Assembly (NCBI GenBank): GCA_036005125.1
Contig: DASYQV010000351.1
Location: 1 to 11,549 of the forward strand
Direction: 5' to 3'
Origin: DASYQV01 sp036005125
GTDB taxonomy: Bacteria; Acidobacteriota; Vicinamibacteria; Vicinamibacterales; UBA2999
DNA: 11,549 nt
The notes under the pieces are model-generated. The model ran no database searches and was not told where the DNA came from. It worked only from the letters and a program-made list of their open reading frames with translations. Each line of letters opens with the position of its first letter. Position 1 is the stretch's first letter. The translations under genes and the position numbers were made by a program. Of the stretch, positions 1-6,999 are shown in pieces.

Positions 1-87
1 CTCGTCACCGCGCCGCTCCCGCCGGAGCTCCTCCACGTCGTCGTGCGGGACATCGGTCGAGCAGCGGTTCCCGATGCGATGAAATAG
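1..87 (+). CDS. possible C-terminal end of an unidentified protein
   Basis: From base 1 a frame stays open for 28 codons and ends at TAG (85-87), reading LVTAPLPPELLHVVVRDIGR and then AAVPDAMK. About four fifths of the third codon positions are G or C, as in the clear genes of this window, which mildly favours real coding. The reading is short and such a run can arise by chance in GC-rich DNA. I recognise no family. It would converge with the decayed M20 gene on the other strand, with 14 bases between the two ends. Confidence 0.35.
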   Translation, partial: LVTAPLPPELLHVVVRDIGRAAVPDAMK

Positions 88-101
88 GCTCCGGCCCGTT
101 A

Positions 102-804
102 CTACTTGCCCCCTGTCACGGGGCGTCGTGGCATGAACAGAACCTGCATGGCACGTCGAAGGTGCGTATCGTGCCCACCAGCCGCGTGGTGTCGGCCGAA
201 GGTCGCATCGACCTTCGGGTTCTCGAGCACGCCCTCCTTGACCATCAGCTCGGCGCCCGCCGGCTGCTCGTCGCGTGGCGCGGTCGCTTCGGCGGGCTGG
301 ACGATGAACTTCACCGAGCCACGGAGCAGCCCTTTCAGCTCGCTGAGAATCTTCGCCGTCGCGAGCAGCATGGCCACGTGAGCATCGTGCCCGCACGCGT
401 GCATCACGCCAACGCGCTTGCCCTCGTATTCGCCGGTTGCTCGACACGCGAAGGCAGATCGACCTCCTCGGTCACCGGCAGCGCGTCCATATCGCTCCTC
501 AGGGCAACTACAGGCCCGGACTGCGCGCCCTTCAACAGCGCGTCACGCCGGTTCTCGCCACGCGCGTCTGGGGCTCGAGGCCGAAGCTTCGCAGCTTCTC
601 GGCGATGAATCCGGCTGTCTCCGTCTCTCGATTCGACAGCTCCGGATGCTGGTGGAGGTGGCGACGGCACGTCAGCAGATCCTGTTGGATGGCGGCGGCC
701 CGACGGTCGATCTCGGGCGCGAGCGGCGAGGCTGCGGGCGCCTGCGCCTCGAGGGCAGGCATCGCGCACATGATCGCGAGTAAGAAGGGAAAGAGCTTCT
801 TCAT
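102..804 (-). pseudogene. decayed M20D amidohydrolase (hippurate hydrolase / IAA-amino acid hydrolase type)
   Basis: Pieces of one M20D metallopeptidase-fold amidohydrolase lie in successive minus-strand frames. From ATG 804 comes a signal peptide (MKKLFPFLLAIMCAMPALEAQ) and then RRHLHQHPELSNRETETA, as far as TGV near 545. The frame then changes to LLKGAQSGPVVALRSDMDALPVTEE, and changes again near 453 to YEGKRVGVMHACGHDAH, which carries the metal-binding Cys and His, then FIVQPAEA and KVDATFG. One missing base at each point would restore the family reading. After KVDATFG (about 195) the family continuation is absent. A different frame at 155-186 reads RLVGTIRTFD, which I recall from much later in this family, so an internal deletion is likely. 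The reading ends at TAG 102-104, far short of the roughly 400-residue family length. An intact version would be an exported N-acyl amino acid hydrolase. It starts 7 bases after the toxin stop. An upstream in-frame start at 828 would overlap the toxin gene and is less likely. Confidence 0.85.
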
Positions 805-811
805 CGGGGTA

Positions 812-1228
812 TTAGGCGGCCGCGTCAACGGTGCGAAGCTGACCCGTCTGGTCGGCGTAGTCCAGGATCCGGCGATCGCGCGTCAGGAGGCCGACTCCGA
901 GACTACGCGCTGTCGCGACCAGGAGGCGGTCGAACGGATCGGGAAGCGTCGCCGCCGGGATTCGGCCCGCATCAGCGGCAATTCCGGGCGTGAGCTCCGC
1001 CATTCGCACGCCCGGCCGCTCGAGAGCGTGACGTATCCATTCTTCCGGCGCCAGCGCAAGGCGGAGGCGGCCGGCCGTGTGCAATGCGGCTATCTCGAAC
1101 ACGGAGACAACCGAGACGCGGAGATCCAGTTCGGAAACAGGACGGGCGAGCATCCGGCGGGTGCGACGACCGAGCCGTCCCGTTTCGTCTTCGACGCCCC
1201 AGAGCCAGACGTGGGTGTCGAGCAGCAT
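812..1228 (-). CDS. PIN-domain ribonuclease toxin, VapC-like
   Basis: This 138-residue protein has the full PIN-domain layout. It opens with MLLDTHVWLW, giving the first catalytic Asp at D4. E45 lies in SVFEIA, D100 in LPDPFDRLLVATA and D118 in LLTRDRRIL. Proteins of this group are magnesium-dependent RNases that cut tRNA or other RNAs to halt growth until a partner antitoxin binds them. The length is normal for the family and no catalytic position is missing, so it may well be active. The partner is the Phd/YefM-type gene upstream on the same strand. Such pairs usually overlap or nearly touch, but here 106 bases containing a heptamer hairpin separate them. The ATG at 1228 is chosen because PIN toxins of this type begin directly with LLDTHVWLW. 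No clear Shine-Dalgarno sequence precedes it. The substrate RNA is unknown. Confidence 0.9.
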   Translation of the reverse strand: MLLDTHVWLWGVEDETGRLGRRTRRMLARPVSELDLRVSVVSVFEIAALHTAGRLRLALAPEEWIRHALERPGVRMAELTPGIAADAGRIPAATLPDPFDRLLVATARSLGVGLLTRDRRILDYADQTGQLRTVDAAA

Positions 1229-1238
1229 CCGTTGCTAC

Positions 1239-1329
1239 ATTCTTGATTCTTGATTCTTGATTCTTGATTCTCGGCTTTGATTTGACTTACCCGGGGTTCA
1301 TCATGAATCGTGAATCAAGAATCATGAAT
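1239..1329. repeat. heptanucleotide inverted-repeat (hairpin) element, copy 1
   Basis: The left arm (1239-1270) is four head-to-tail copies of ATTCTTG plus ATTC. The right arm (1303-1329) contains GAATCGT, GAATCAA, GAATCAT and GAAT, the same heptamer in inverse orientation with substitutions. The reverse complement of the right arm matches the left arm at about 22 of 25 positions, so the transcript could fold into a long hairpin with a loop of about 34 nt. It is AT-rich against its surroundings. It begins 10 bases from the toxin start codon and ends 5 bases before the antitoxin stop codon. A second copy with the same architecture in the opposite orientation lies at 8871-8950. No coding function is apparent. 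Confidence 0.9.
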
Positions 1330-1334
1330 GGCCG

Positions 1335-1616
1335 CTAGATGTCCCATTCGCCTTCGATCGGATCGAATGGGCGCTCGTACTTCAGGACCGTGCCCTTCAT
1401 GCACCCGAGGAAGGACTTCTGTTTTGGCTCGCGGAAGGGTACGAGCTTGGCTACGGGTTTCCCGTGTTTGGTAATCACGTACTCCTCCCCGCGCTCGCGG
1501 ACGCGGTCCATCAGCTGGAGGCACCGAGCCTTGAACTCGCCGGCCGCCAGGCGTTTACCACCCGCGTACAGGCTCCCTTTCCGCGCCGTCGCCACGTCGC
1601 GCTTCTTCGCACTCAT
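1335..1616 (-). CDS. Phd/YefM-type antitoxin
   Basis: This 93-residue protein has the N-terminal DNA-binding fold of the Phd/YefM antitoxins: LAAGEFKARCLQLMDRVRER followed by GEEYVITKHGKPVAKLVPF, then a C-terminal tail ending DPIEGEWDI. In this family the N-terminal half dimerises and binds the operon operator, and the tail wraps the toxin active site, so the cognate toxin should be the PIN protein downstream. The start at 1616 (MSAKKRDV) is preferred. The frame stays open upstream to 1715, but that extension would consume the divergent promoter region, and a good -10 sequence lies just before 1616. The basic, low-complexity first 20 residues are slightly longer than usual. The gene looks complete, so the wide gap to the toxin is not explained by loss of the antitoxin end. 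Confidence 0.85.
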   Translation of the reverse strand: MSAKKRDVATARKGSLYAGGKRLAAGEFKARCLQLMDRVRERGEEYVITKHGKPVAKLVPFREPKQKSFLGCMKGTVLKYERPFDPIEGEWDI

Positions 1617-1623
1617 GACCAGA

Positions 1624-1653
1624 ATTTTATGACCAATTGTTTGCTGATTGCAA
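1624..1653 (-). promoter_or_regulatory. candidate promoter/operator of the antitoxin-toxin pair
   Basis: On the minus strand TAAAAT (1629-1624, five of six bases of the -10 consensus) lies 18 bp downstream of TTGCAA (1653-1648, four of six of the -35 consensus). The 3' end of the -10 is 7 bases from the antitoxin ATG, so transcription would begin at or next to the start codon and the mRNA would be leaderless. TTGC-N5-GCAA, an inverted repeat overlapping the -35, is a possible binding site for antitoxin autoregulation. The rest of the 97-bp divergent spacer (1617-1713) holds only a weak TGC-TATCCT extended -10-like sequence (1695-1703) before the plus-strand hydrolase gene. Confidence 0.4.
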
Positions 1654-1713
1654 GCCGCCAAGATTTCCGCGTCCACCCTCCGATGCAGTCTCTCTGCTAT
1701 CCTCAGCTCTGAC

Positions 1714-4392
1714 ATGCGTCGCGCGTTCTTCGCCGCTTCAGCCTTCGTGCTCGTCTTTCTGGGTCTGTCATCGCTCGATGCGCAGGTCCGCCCTATCTAC
1801 GACCTTGGCGCCTCCGGCCTGAGCCAGGTGCTGCAGCGGCTCCAGACGACCGCAAGCGTACTGCACACCGGCGCGCATCCCGATGACGAGGACTCGGCGT
1901 TCCTCGCGCGCACGGCGCGGGGCGACCACGCGCGGGTCGCGTATCTCGCTCTGAACCGCGGCGAAGGCGGCCAGAACATCATCGGGCCCGAGTTGTTCGA
2001 GGCGCTGGGCGTCATTCGAACGGAGGAACTGCTGCAGGCGCGCACGCTCGACGGCGGCGAGCAGTTCTTCACGCGCGCGATCGATTACGGGTTCTCGAAG
2101 CGTCGCGAGGAGGCGGCGGCCAGGTGGACCGAGCGGGACGTGCTCGCCGACATGGTGCGTGTGATCCGCATGTTCCGACCGCTCGTCATCTACTCGCGCT
2201 TCAGCGGCACGCCGGCCGACGGTCACGGTCATCACCAGCTCGCCGGTTTTCTTACGCCGCTCGCGTTCCGGGCTGCGGCCGATCCGCATGCGTTCCCTGA
2301 ACAGATCGCCGAAGGGTTGCGCCCCTGGCAGGCTAAGAAGCTGTATCGCGGCGTCGGGTTCCGCCCCGATCCAGCCAATCCGCTGAGCGTCGTCGTGGAG
2401 ACGGGGATCTTCGACGCCGTCCTCGGACGCACGTACGCCGAGATTGCGAACGAAGGACGAAGCCAACACAAGACGCAGGACATGGGGACCATCGAAACCA
2501 GAGGACCCCAGCAGTCCGGGCTGATTCGGCTCGAAAGTTTCGTCTCGAGCGGTGCGCGTGAAGCCAGCGTCTTCGAGGGCATCGATACCTCGGTGTCGGG
2601 GCTTGCGACGCTCGCGGGTCTTCCTCAGGGGGCGCTGGCGCGCGAGCTCGCAACAATGGCCGACGCGGCACGACGCGCGCTGAGCGAGTATGCGGCGCTC
2701 GAGCCACGGACCATCATTCCTGCGCTGGTCGACGGTCTCCGCGCTACGCGCGCCGCGCGTACCGCGGTCGCGTCGGTTGACGCGCCGGCCGATGCCCGTG
2801 CTGACGCGGATTTCCTGCTCGCGTTCAAGGAACGCGAGTTCACGGACGCGTTGACCCGCGCGGCGCGGGTGGTCGTGGATCCGCTGGCCGACGCCGAAAC
2901 AGTCGTGCCCGGCGGCACAGTCATGGTGACCGTGCGCACGTTCCTCCAGCCCGGCACCCCTGTGACAGTCATTGGCGCCACCGTCAGAGTGCCCGCCGGT
3001 TGGGCCATTGAGGCCTCCGACGAACAGGAGCGGGACGACCTCAACCCATTCGCGCGGATGTTCCGCGAGAAGCCGACCACCACCGCGCGCCATCGCGTGA
3101 CGGCCCCCGCCGATGCGCCTCTCACGCAGCCGTACTATCTCGTCGAGCCGCGAGACGGCAACAAGTACCGCTGGCCGGCTGGATCTCCCAAGGCGATGCC
3201 CTTCGCGAGCCCGCCGCTCGTGGGCGAAGTCACGCTGCAGGTCGGCGGAGAGCGCGTGGCAGGCGGCGCACTGACGGTGCAGATGGGAGGCGAGCGCGTG
3301 GTCGTGTCCAAGCCGGTCGAGTTCCGGTTCGCCGACCGCGTTCGCGGAGAGCTCCGACGCCAGATCAGTGTCGTCCCGCCCGTGGCCATCGGGATCGACT
3401 CACCGCTGCTGATTGTGCCGCTCGGCTCGAAACCGCATCAGCAGCGCGTTGTCATCCGCGCGACGAGCTTTTCGACCCGACCGGTGACCGGCTCGCTCCG
3501 GCTGCGAGTGCCGCAAGGCTGGACGTCGGTCCCCGCCGAGGCGCCCTTCACCTTGAAGACGAGCGGCGACAAGGCGGCCGCCCCATTCACCGTGACGGCA
3601 CCCGCGTCGCGGACGGCGGGCCGTGTGACCGTGGAGGCCGAGGCAGCGGTCGGACGCGCTGTTTTCTCGAGTGACGTTCAAGCGATCGCGTATCCACACA
3701 TTCAAACGCACAGAATCTACCGGCCGGCCAGTGCCGCCGGCCTCGTCTTCGACCTGAAAATCGCGCCGGTACACGTCGGCTACATCATGGGCAGCGGGGA
3801 CCAGGTGTACGAGGCGCTTCGTCGAATGGGCGTGGACGCGACGCTCATCGACGAGGAGAGGCTTGCGACCGGCGACCTCTCGTCGTTCGACACGATCGTC
3901 GTCGGCATTCGGGCGTCCGAGGCACGGCCGGAGTTCGTGGCCAACAATGGTCGGCTGCTGCAGTACGTCGAGCGAGGAGGCACGCTCATCGTGCAGTACC
4001 AGCAGAACGACTATGTCGGGCGCGGCCTCGCTCCGTTTCCAGCCGAGATGGCCTCACGGGTAACGGACGAGACGGCACCGGTCAGAATCCTCAGACCCGA
4101 CCATCCGCTCTTTACGTTTCCCAACCGCATCACCGATGCGGACTTCAACGGCTGGGTCCAGGAACGTAGTCTGTACGCGTTCACGACGTTCGACAAGCGG
4201 TACATTCCTCTGCTCGAGGCGGCGGACTCGGGCGAGCCGCCGCAGCGCGGAGGCGAGGTGTACGCGCGGGTCGGAAAGGGCCACTACGTGTATACAGCGT
4301 ATGCGTGGTTCAGGCAGCTTCCGGCTGGCGTCCCTGGAGCTTACCGGATGTTCGCGAACCTGATCAGCCTGCCGAAGGCGCCTCTTCGCTGA
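1714..4392 (+). CDS. exported PIG-L/LmbE-family deacetylase with C-terminal GATase1-like domain
   Basis: This protein has 892 residues. A signal peptide (MRRAFFAASAFVLVFLGLSS, then LDAQ) is followed by a PIG-L/LmbE domain at about 48-290. It carries the AHPDDE zinc motif at 54-59 and GHGHHQ at 170-175. This fold removes N-acetyl groups from GlcNAc-type sugars using zinc. Residues of about 390-660 are Val/Thr-rich beta-sandwich material, including VTVRTFLQPGTPVTV and LRVPQGWTSVP, resembling NEW3 or other Ig-like modules. From about 688 (VGYIMGSGDQVYEALRRMGV) to the end is a class I glutamine-amidotransferase-like or ThuA-like alpha/beta domain, as in FDTIVVGIRA and LLQYVERGGTLIVQYQQND. It contains no obvious catalytic Cys, so it probably binds a ligand or has a structural role. 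The start at 1714 is chosen over an in-frame ATG at 1648 because the signal peptide begins there. The protein likely acts in the periplasm. The deacetylase substrate is not shown by the sequence. The M19 dipeptidase gene follows 19 bases downstream. Confidence 0.88.
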   Translation: MRRAFFAASAFVLVFLGLSSLDAQVRPIYDLGASGLSQVLQRLQTTASVLHTGAHPDDEDSAFLARTARGDHARVAYLALNRGEGGQNIIGPELFEALGVIRTEELLQARTLDGGEQFFTRAIDYGFSKRREEAAARWTERDVLADMVRVIRMFRPLVIYSRFSGTPADGHGHHQLAGFLTPLAFRAAADPHAFPEQIAEGLRPWQAKKLYRGVGFRPDPANPLSVVVETGIFDAVLGRTYAEIANEGRSQHKTQDMGTIETRGPQQSGLIRLESFVSSGAREASVFEGIDTSVSGLATLAGLPQGALARELATMADAARRALSEYAALEPRTIIPALVDGLRATRAARTAVASVDAPADARADADFLLAFKEREFTDALTRAARVVVDPLADAETVVPGGTVMVTVRTFLQPGTPVTVIGATVRVPAGWAIEASDEQERDDLNPFARMFREKPTTTARHRVTAPADAPLTQPYYLVEPRDGNKYRWPAGSPKAMPFASPPLVGEVTLQVGGERVAGGALTVQMGGERVVVSKPVEFRFADRVRGELRRQISVVPPVAIGIDSPLLIVPLGSKPHQQRVVIRATSFSTRPVTGSLRLRVPQGWTSVPAEAPFTLKTSGDKAAAPFTVTAPASRTAGRVTVEAEAAVGRAVFSSDVQAIAYPHIQTHRIYRPASAAGLVFDLKIAPVHVGYIMGSGDQVYEALRRMGVDATLIDEERLATGDLSSFDTIVVGIRASEARPEFVANNGRLLQYVERGGTLIVQYQQNDYVGRGLAPFPAEMASRVTDETAPVRILRPDHPLFTFPNRITDADFNGWVQERSLYAFTTFDKRYIPLLEAADSGEPPQRGGEVYARVGKGHYVYTAYAWFRQLPAGVPGAYRMFANLISLPKAPLR

Positions 4393-4396
4393 CTTG

Positions 4397-4402
4397 TACA
4401 AT
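4397..4402 (+). promoter_or_regulatory. -10-like hexamer before the M19 dipeptidase gene
   Basis: TACAAT matches five of six bases of the bacterial -10 consensus and ends 9 bases before the ATG at 4412. No convincing -35 is seen upstream, within the end of the PIG-L gene, and there is no Shine-Dalgarno sequence before the ATG. It may give the dipeptidase gene its own nearly leaderless transcript besides read-through from the upstream gene. A single hexamer is weak evidence. Confidence 0.25.
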
Positions 4403-4411
4403 GAACGTGTC

Positions 4412-5692
4412 ATGCGATACCTGCCAGTCGTCGCCGCCATGGCGGCGTTCGTCATAACCAGCGTGTCTGTTCCATCCGCAGAGGACGTGCTGAGCCGCGC
4501 GAAGGCGCTGCACCAGCAGTCACCGCTCATCGACGGTCACAACGACTACCCGTGGGCGCTCCGCGAGCTGTACGTGGACCGCGACCTCGACAAGCTGGAC
4601 ATCCGCAGGTTGCAGCGGTCGCTGCACACCGACATTCCGCGACTTCGTCAGGGCGGCGTTGGCGGGCAGTTCTGGTCGGTCTACGTGCCGTCCACGATGC
4701 AGGGGCAGGAGGCCGTCCGTGCGACCCTGGAGCAGATCGACGTCGTGCACCGCATGATGAGCAAGTACAGCGACACGTTCGCGCTTGCGCGCAGGGCAGC
4801 GGACGTGGAGCAGATTTTCAAGATGGGGAAGATTGCTTCGCTCATCGGCATGGAAGGTGGGCACTCGATCGACAACTCGCTTGGTGCGCTGCGGATGTTC
4901 TACGCGTTGGGCGCGCGCTACATGACGCTGACGCACAACGTCAATATTCCGTGGGCGGATTCCGGCACCGATACGCCGAGGGTGGGCGGCCTGACGCGGT
5001 TCGGCGAGGAAGTCGTCCGCGAGATGAATCGTCTTGGCATGCTCGTGGACTTGAGCCACACCGCTCCGGAGACAATGGAGGACGCGCTGCGCGTCACGGA
5101 GGCGCCGGTCATCTTCTCGCATTCGTGCGCGCGGGCGCTCAATGATCACGGGCGGAACGTGCCGGACAGCATCCTGAGGCAACTCCCGACAAACGGCGGC
5201 ATGGTCATGGTCACGTTCGTGCCGGGGTTCCTGTCGTCGGAGGTCGCCGCGTGGGGACGTCGCGAGACGGAGGAGGAGAACAGGTTTCGGTCGCAGTTCC
5301 CCAACGACCCCGACGCGATCAGGCAGGGAATGGAAACATGGCGAAAAGCGAATCCCGCGCCGCGCGTGACGCTTGCGCGGGTGGCCGACCACATCGACTA
5401 CATCCGTAAGACTGCCGGAGTGGATCATGTCGGTATTGGCGGCGACTTCGACGGCATCACGAGCGTACCCGTCGGCCTCGAGAATGTGTCGAAGTACCCG
5501 GCGCTCACGGCAGAACTGCTGAAGCGCGGCTACTCGGAGGCCGACGTCAAGAAGATTCTTGGGCTGAATGTGCTGCGCGTGATGAGAGCAGCCGAAGATC
5601 TGGCGATGCGGCTTCAGCGCGAGCGCCGGCCGTCCACGGCTACGATCGAACAGCTCGACAAGACGCCTGCGGCCCCCTCGCCAACCCGCTGA
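4412..5692 (+). CDS. membrane dipeptidase, peptidase family M19
   Basis: This 426-residue protein is a complete M19 (renal dipeptidase-type) zinc hydrolase in an amidohydrolase-like TIM barrel. The expected ligands are visible: H43 and D45 in DGHNDYPW, E148 in LIGMEGGHS, H216 in LVDLSHTAPE, H237 in VIFSHSCARAL, and D345 in VGIGGDFDG. These enzymes hydrolyse dipeptides, some with a D-residue at the C-terminal position, and would serve peptide recycling or scavenging. A signal peptide (MRYLPVVAAMAAFVITSVSV, then PSA) indicates export. The frame opens earlier at a TTG (4394), but ATG 4412 is chosen because it begins the signal peptide. The last 35 residues or so are a low-complexity Ser/Thr/Pro-rich tail after the barrel. 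The gene follows the PIG-L gene closely on the same strand, which suggests a shared function in envelope-derived amino-sugar and peptide breakdown (inference). Confidence 0.93.
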   Translation: MRYLPVVAAMAAFVITSVSVPSAEDVLSRAKALHQQSPLIDGHNDYPWALRELYVDRDLDKLDIRRLQRSLHTDIPRLRQGGVGGQFWSVYVPSTMQGQEAVRATLEQIDVVHRMMSKYSDTFALARRAADVEQIFKMGKIASLIGMEGGHSIDNSLGALRMFYALGARYMTLTHNVNIPWADSGTDTPRVGGLTRFGEEVVREMNRLGMLVDLSHTAPETMEDALRVTEAPVIFSHSCARALNDHGRNVPDSILRQLPTNGGMVMVTFVPGFLSSEVAAWGRRETEEENRFRSQFPNDPDAIRQGMETWRKANPAPRVTLARVADHIDYIRKTAGVDHVGIGGDFDGITSVPVGLENVSKYPALTAELLKRGYSEADVKKILGLNVLRVMRAAEDLAMRLQRERRPSTATIEQLDKTPAAPSPTR

Positions 5693-5740
5693 CAGTTGAC
5701 GTCGGCAATTCCTGCGTACCTTGAGTCGACCCGTCACCAG

Positions 5741-5806
5741 GGTCAGACCCCGTTCTGACCCCGGTCTGACCCCGTTCTGACCCCGGTCTGACCCCGGTCT
5801 GACCCT
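5741..5806. repeat. six-unit 11-bp tandem repeat (GGTCTGACCCC family)
   Basis: Six consecutive 11-mers can be read: GGTCAGACCCC (5741), GTTCTGACCCC (5752), GGTCTGACCCC (5763), GTTCTGACCCC (5774), GGTCTGACCCC (5785) and GGTCTGACCCT (5796). The core GGTCWGACC is an odd-length palindrome in units 1, 3, 5 and 6. Units 2 and 4 break it with GT in place of GG, so the array nearly alternates. It sits in the 112-bp spacer between the convergent dipeptidase and glycoside hydrolase genes, and its last two bases are part of the hydrolase stop codon. Several small hairpins could form, but there is no T-run, so a classical terminator is not supported. From memory, GGGTCAGACCCC-type repeats are dispersed in many GC-rich genomes and sometimes lie near IS200-like/RAYT transposases. 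None is in this window. Confidence 0.93.
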
Positions 5807-6869
5807 ATGGTTGGTAGCGGGGGTTCACGAGGTCGGGATAGCGGGCGGCGAAGCGGTGGAGGGGCTCGGTTGGAAGCGGGCCGTAGGCATCGGTGCCGCT
5901 GAAGCTCCACGGCCAGGCACCCCAGTAGCCGCCGGCCTGCGCGAGGGCCAGATACTCGTCGAGCTGGACGGGGTCAGGCTTGCGGCCATGCGGGTGTCGC
6001 CCGGGGTCACCGGGAAACTCACCAATGATCACCGCGCGGCGGAGACCAAGCGACCGCCACGGCGCGTCGAAGACCTTGTCATCCCACTCAGGGTGTCGCA
6101 CGTCCGGATACTGATGTACCTGCAACACATCGAGCGCCAGACCCTCGTCATCCCACGCCCAGAGATTGCGCGCGCGTCCGCCGCCGAGCGTGGCGAGCGC
6201 CCGGGTGTGCTCGTGCACCGCGTCGCTGAACCGGCCGACCAGACGCGCCAGCGTCTCGAACGGAAGCGGACGCGCGACGTGCCGGCTCAGGTCCCGCTCC
6301 CACTCCTCCACGATCCAGTCAGGCTCGTTCATGAACTCCCATGCCAGTACCGACGATGCCAGATCCGCGCGTGAACCGAACGGTCCGTAGCGTCGGAGCA
6401 GCGGCACCAGCAGCCGTTCGAACAGCGCGTCTTCGCCTCGCCTGGTGAGGAGCACGTTCGCTCGCCCTTCAGTGAGACGTCCTTCGAGTATCGCGCCGCT
6501 CACGGGATCCGCAATCACCTCGCGAACGCCATTGAACATCCACCGGTGATCGAGGAGCACGAAGTCGAGGCGGATACCCGCATCCCGCGCAATCTCCAGC
6601 GCCGCGTCGACATCGTCATACAGATGCGCATCGGCGCCGACGGGCAGGCCGGCCTCGTCGTACTCGATGCCCGCGCGGCCATCGCAGAAAAGAAACCAGC
6701 GCGCCACGGTGAACCCGAGCGCCGCCATCCGCGCGAAGTCACGCGCGATCGCGTCGCGGCGCGTCGAGACCCCGAGATGCGATCCCCACACGTTCGCACC
6801 GAAGTCGAGACCGTAATAAATCGTCGTCCCGTCGGTCGACCACGGGTAGTTGCAGCCGTGGAAATACAT
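5805..6869 (-). CDS. clan GH-A glycoside hydrolase (GH5-like), cytoplasmic
   Basis: This 354-residue TIM-barrel protein starts MYFHGCNYPWSTDGTTIYYG. It has the clan GH-A signatures: an Arg in VARWFLF, the acid/base Glu at E182 in WEFMNEPDW, the conserved HQYP (about 252-255), the nucleophile Glu at E284 in VIIGEFPGD, and a Trp-rich strand (GYWGAWPWSF, about 314-323). Such enzymes cleave beta-glycosidic bonds with retention. Whether the substrate is a mannan, a glucan or a smaller glycoside cannot be told. No signal peptide is present, so it probably acts inside the cell on imported oligosaccharides. The frame also opens at a GTG at 6899, which would add ten residues (VALVTTARDD). ATG 6869 is preferred because family homology begins there, but neither start has a clear ribosome binding site. 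The stop codon overlaps the 11-bp repeat. Upstream on the same strand lies a two-component system, which could regulate it. Confidence 0.85.
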   Translation of the reverse strand: MYFHGCNYPWSTDGTTIYYGLDFGANVWGSHLGVSTRRDAIARDFARMAALGFTVARWFLFCDGRAGIEYDEAGLPVGADAHLYDDVDAALEIARDAGIRLDFVLLDHRWMFNGVREVIADPVSGAILEGRLTEGRANVLLTRRGEDALFERLLVPLLRRYGPFGSRADLASSVLAWEFMNEPDWIVEEWERDLSRHVARPLPFETLARLVGRFSDAVHEHTRALATLGGGRARNLWAWDDEGLALDVLQVHQYPDVRHPEWDDKVFDAPWRSLGLRRAVIIGEFPGDPGRHPHGRKPDPVQLDEYLALAQAGGYWGAWPWSFSGTDAYGPLPTEPLHRFAARYPDLVNPRYQP

Positions 6870-6930
6870 GTCGTCGCGCGCAGTCGTGACGAGGGCCACG
6901 AACCATCAGCCACGAAGCACGTGGAGTTAA

Positions 6931-6999
6931 GCCACGAAAGACACGAAGAACACGAAGGGTTCCTCGGTTTTGCTTCGTGACCTTCGTGTGCTTCGTGGC
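6931..6999. repeat. 9-bp-unit inverted-repeat hairpin (CACGAAGRR family)
   Basis: The left arm (6931-6957) reads GC followed by CACGAAAGA, CACGAAGAA and CACGAAG. The right arm (6973-6999) reads CTTCGTGAC, CTTCGTGTG and CTTCGTGGC. The arms pair at 23 of 27 positions around a 15-nt loop. Further degenerate units lie outside, with GCCACGAAGCACGTGG at 6909-6924 and CTTCGTGATCCTCGTGGC at 7007-7024, so the whole structure spans about 115 bp. It fills most of the spacer between the response regulator stop (7043) and the glycoside hydrolase start (6869). I recall similar CACGAAG arrays in spacers of Verrucomicrobia, Planctomycetes and Acidobacteria, but this is unverified. It could affect transcript termination or stability between the two genes. 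There is no T-run. Confidence 0.9.

Noticed and set aside
1239..1329. Insertion sequence or transposon end
   Set aside because: No transposase gene or target-site duplication can be seen, and the element is only 91 bp of repeated heptamers.
1648..1713. N-terminal extension of the PIG-L protein from ATG 1648
   Set aside because: It would place 22 non-hydrophobic residues before a good signal peptide, and it lies in the divergent promoter region.
1768..3093. Long open frame (441 codons) on the minus strand opposite the PIG-L gene
   Set aside because: It is Arg-rich, lacks recognisable motifs and lies fully antisense to a gene with clear zinc motifs. It is a GC-rich shadow.
4520..5737. Long open frame (405 codons) on the minus strand opposite the M19 gene
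   Set aside because: It is antisense to a gene with all its metal ligands, and its His/Arg-rich composition fits a shadow frame.
5741..5806. CRISPR array
   Set aside because: Units are 11 bp and directly adjacent with no spacers, and no cas gene is present.
6931..6999. Rho-independent terminator
   Set aside because: The hairpin is strong, but neither strand has a T-run after it and the arms are repetitive 9-mers. It is better described as a repeat, though it may still affect transcripts.
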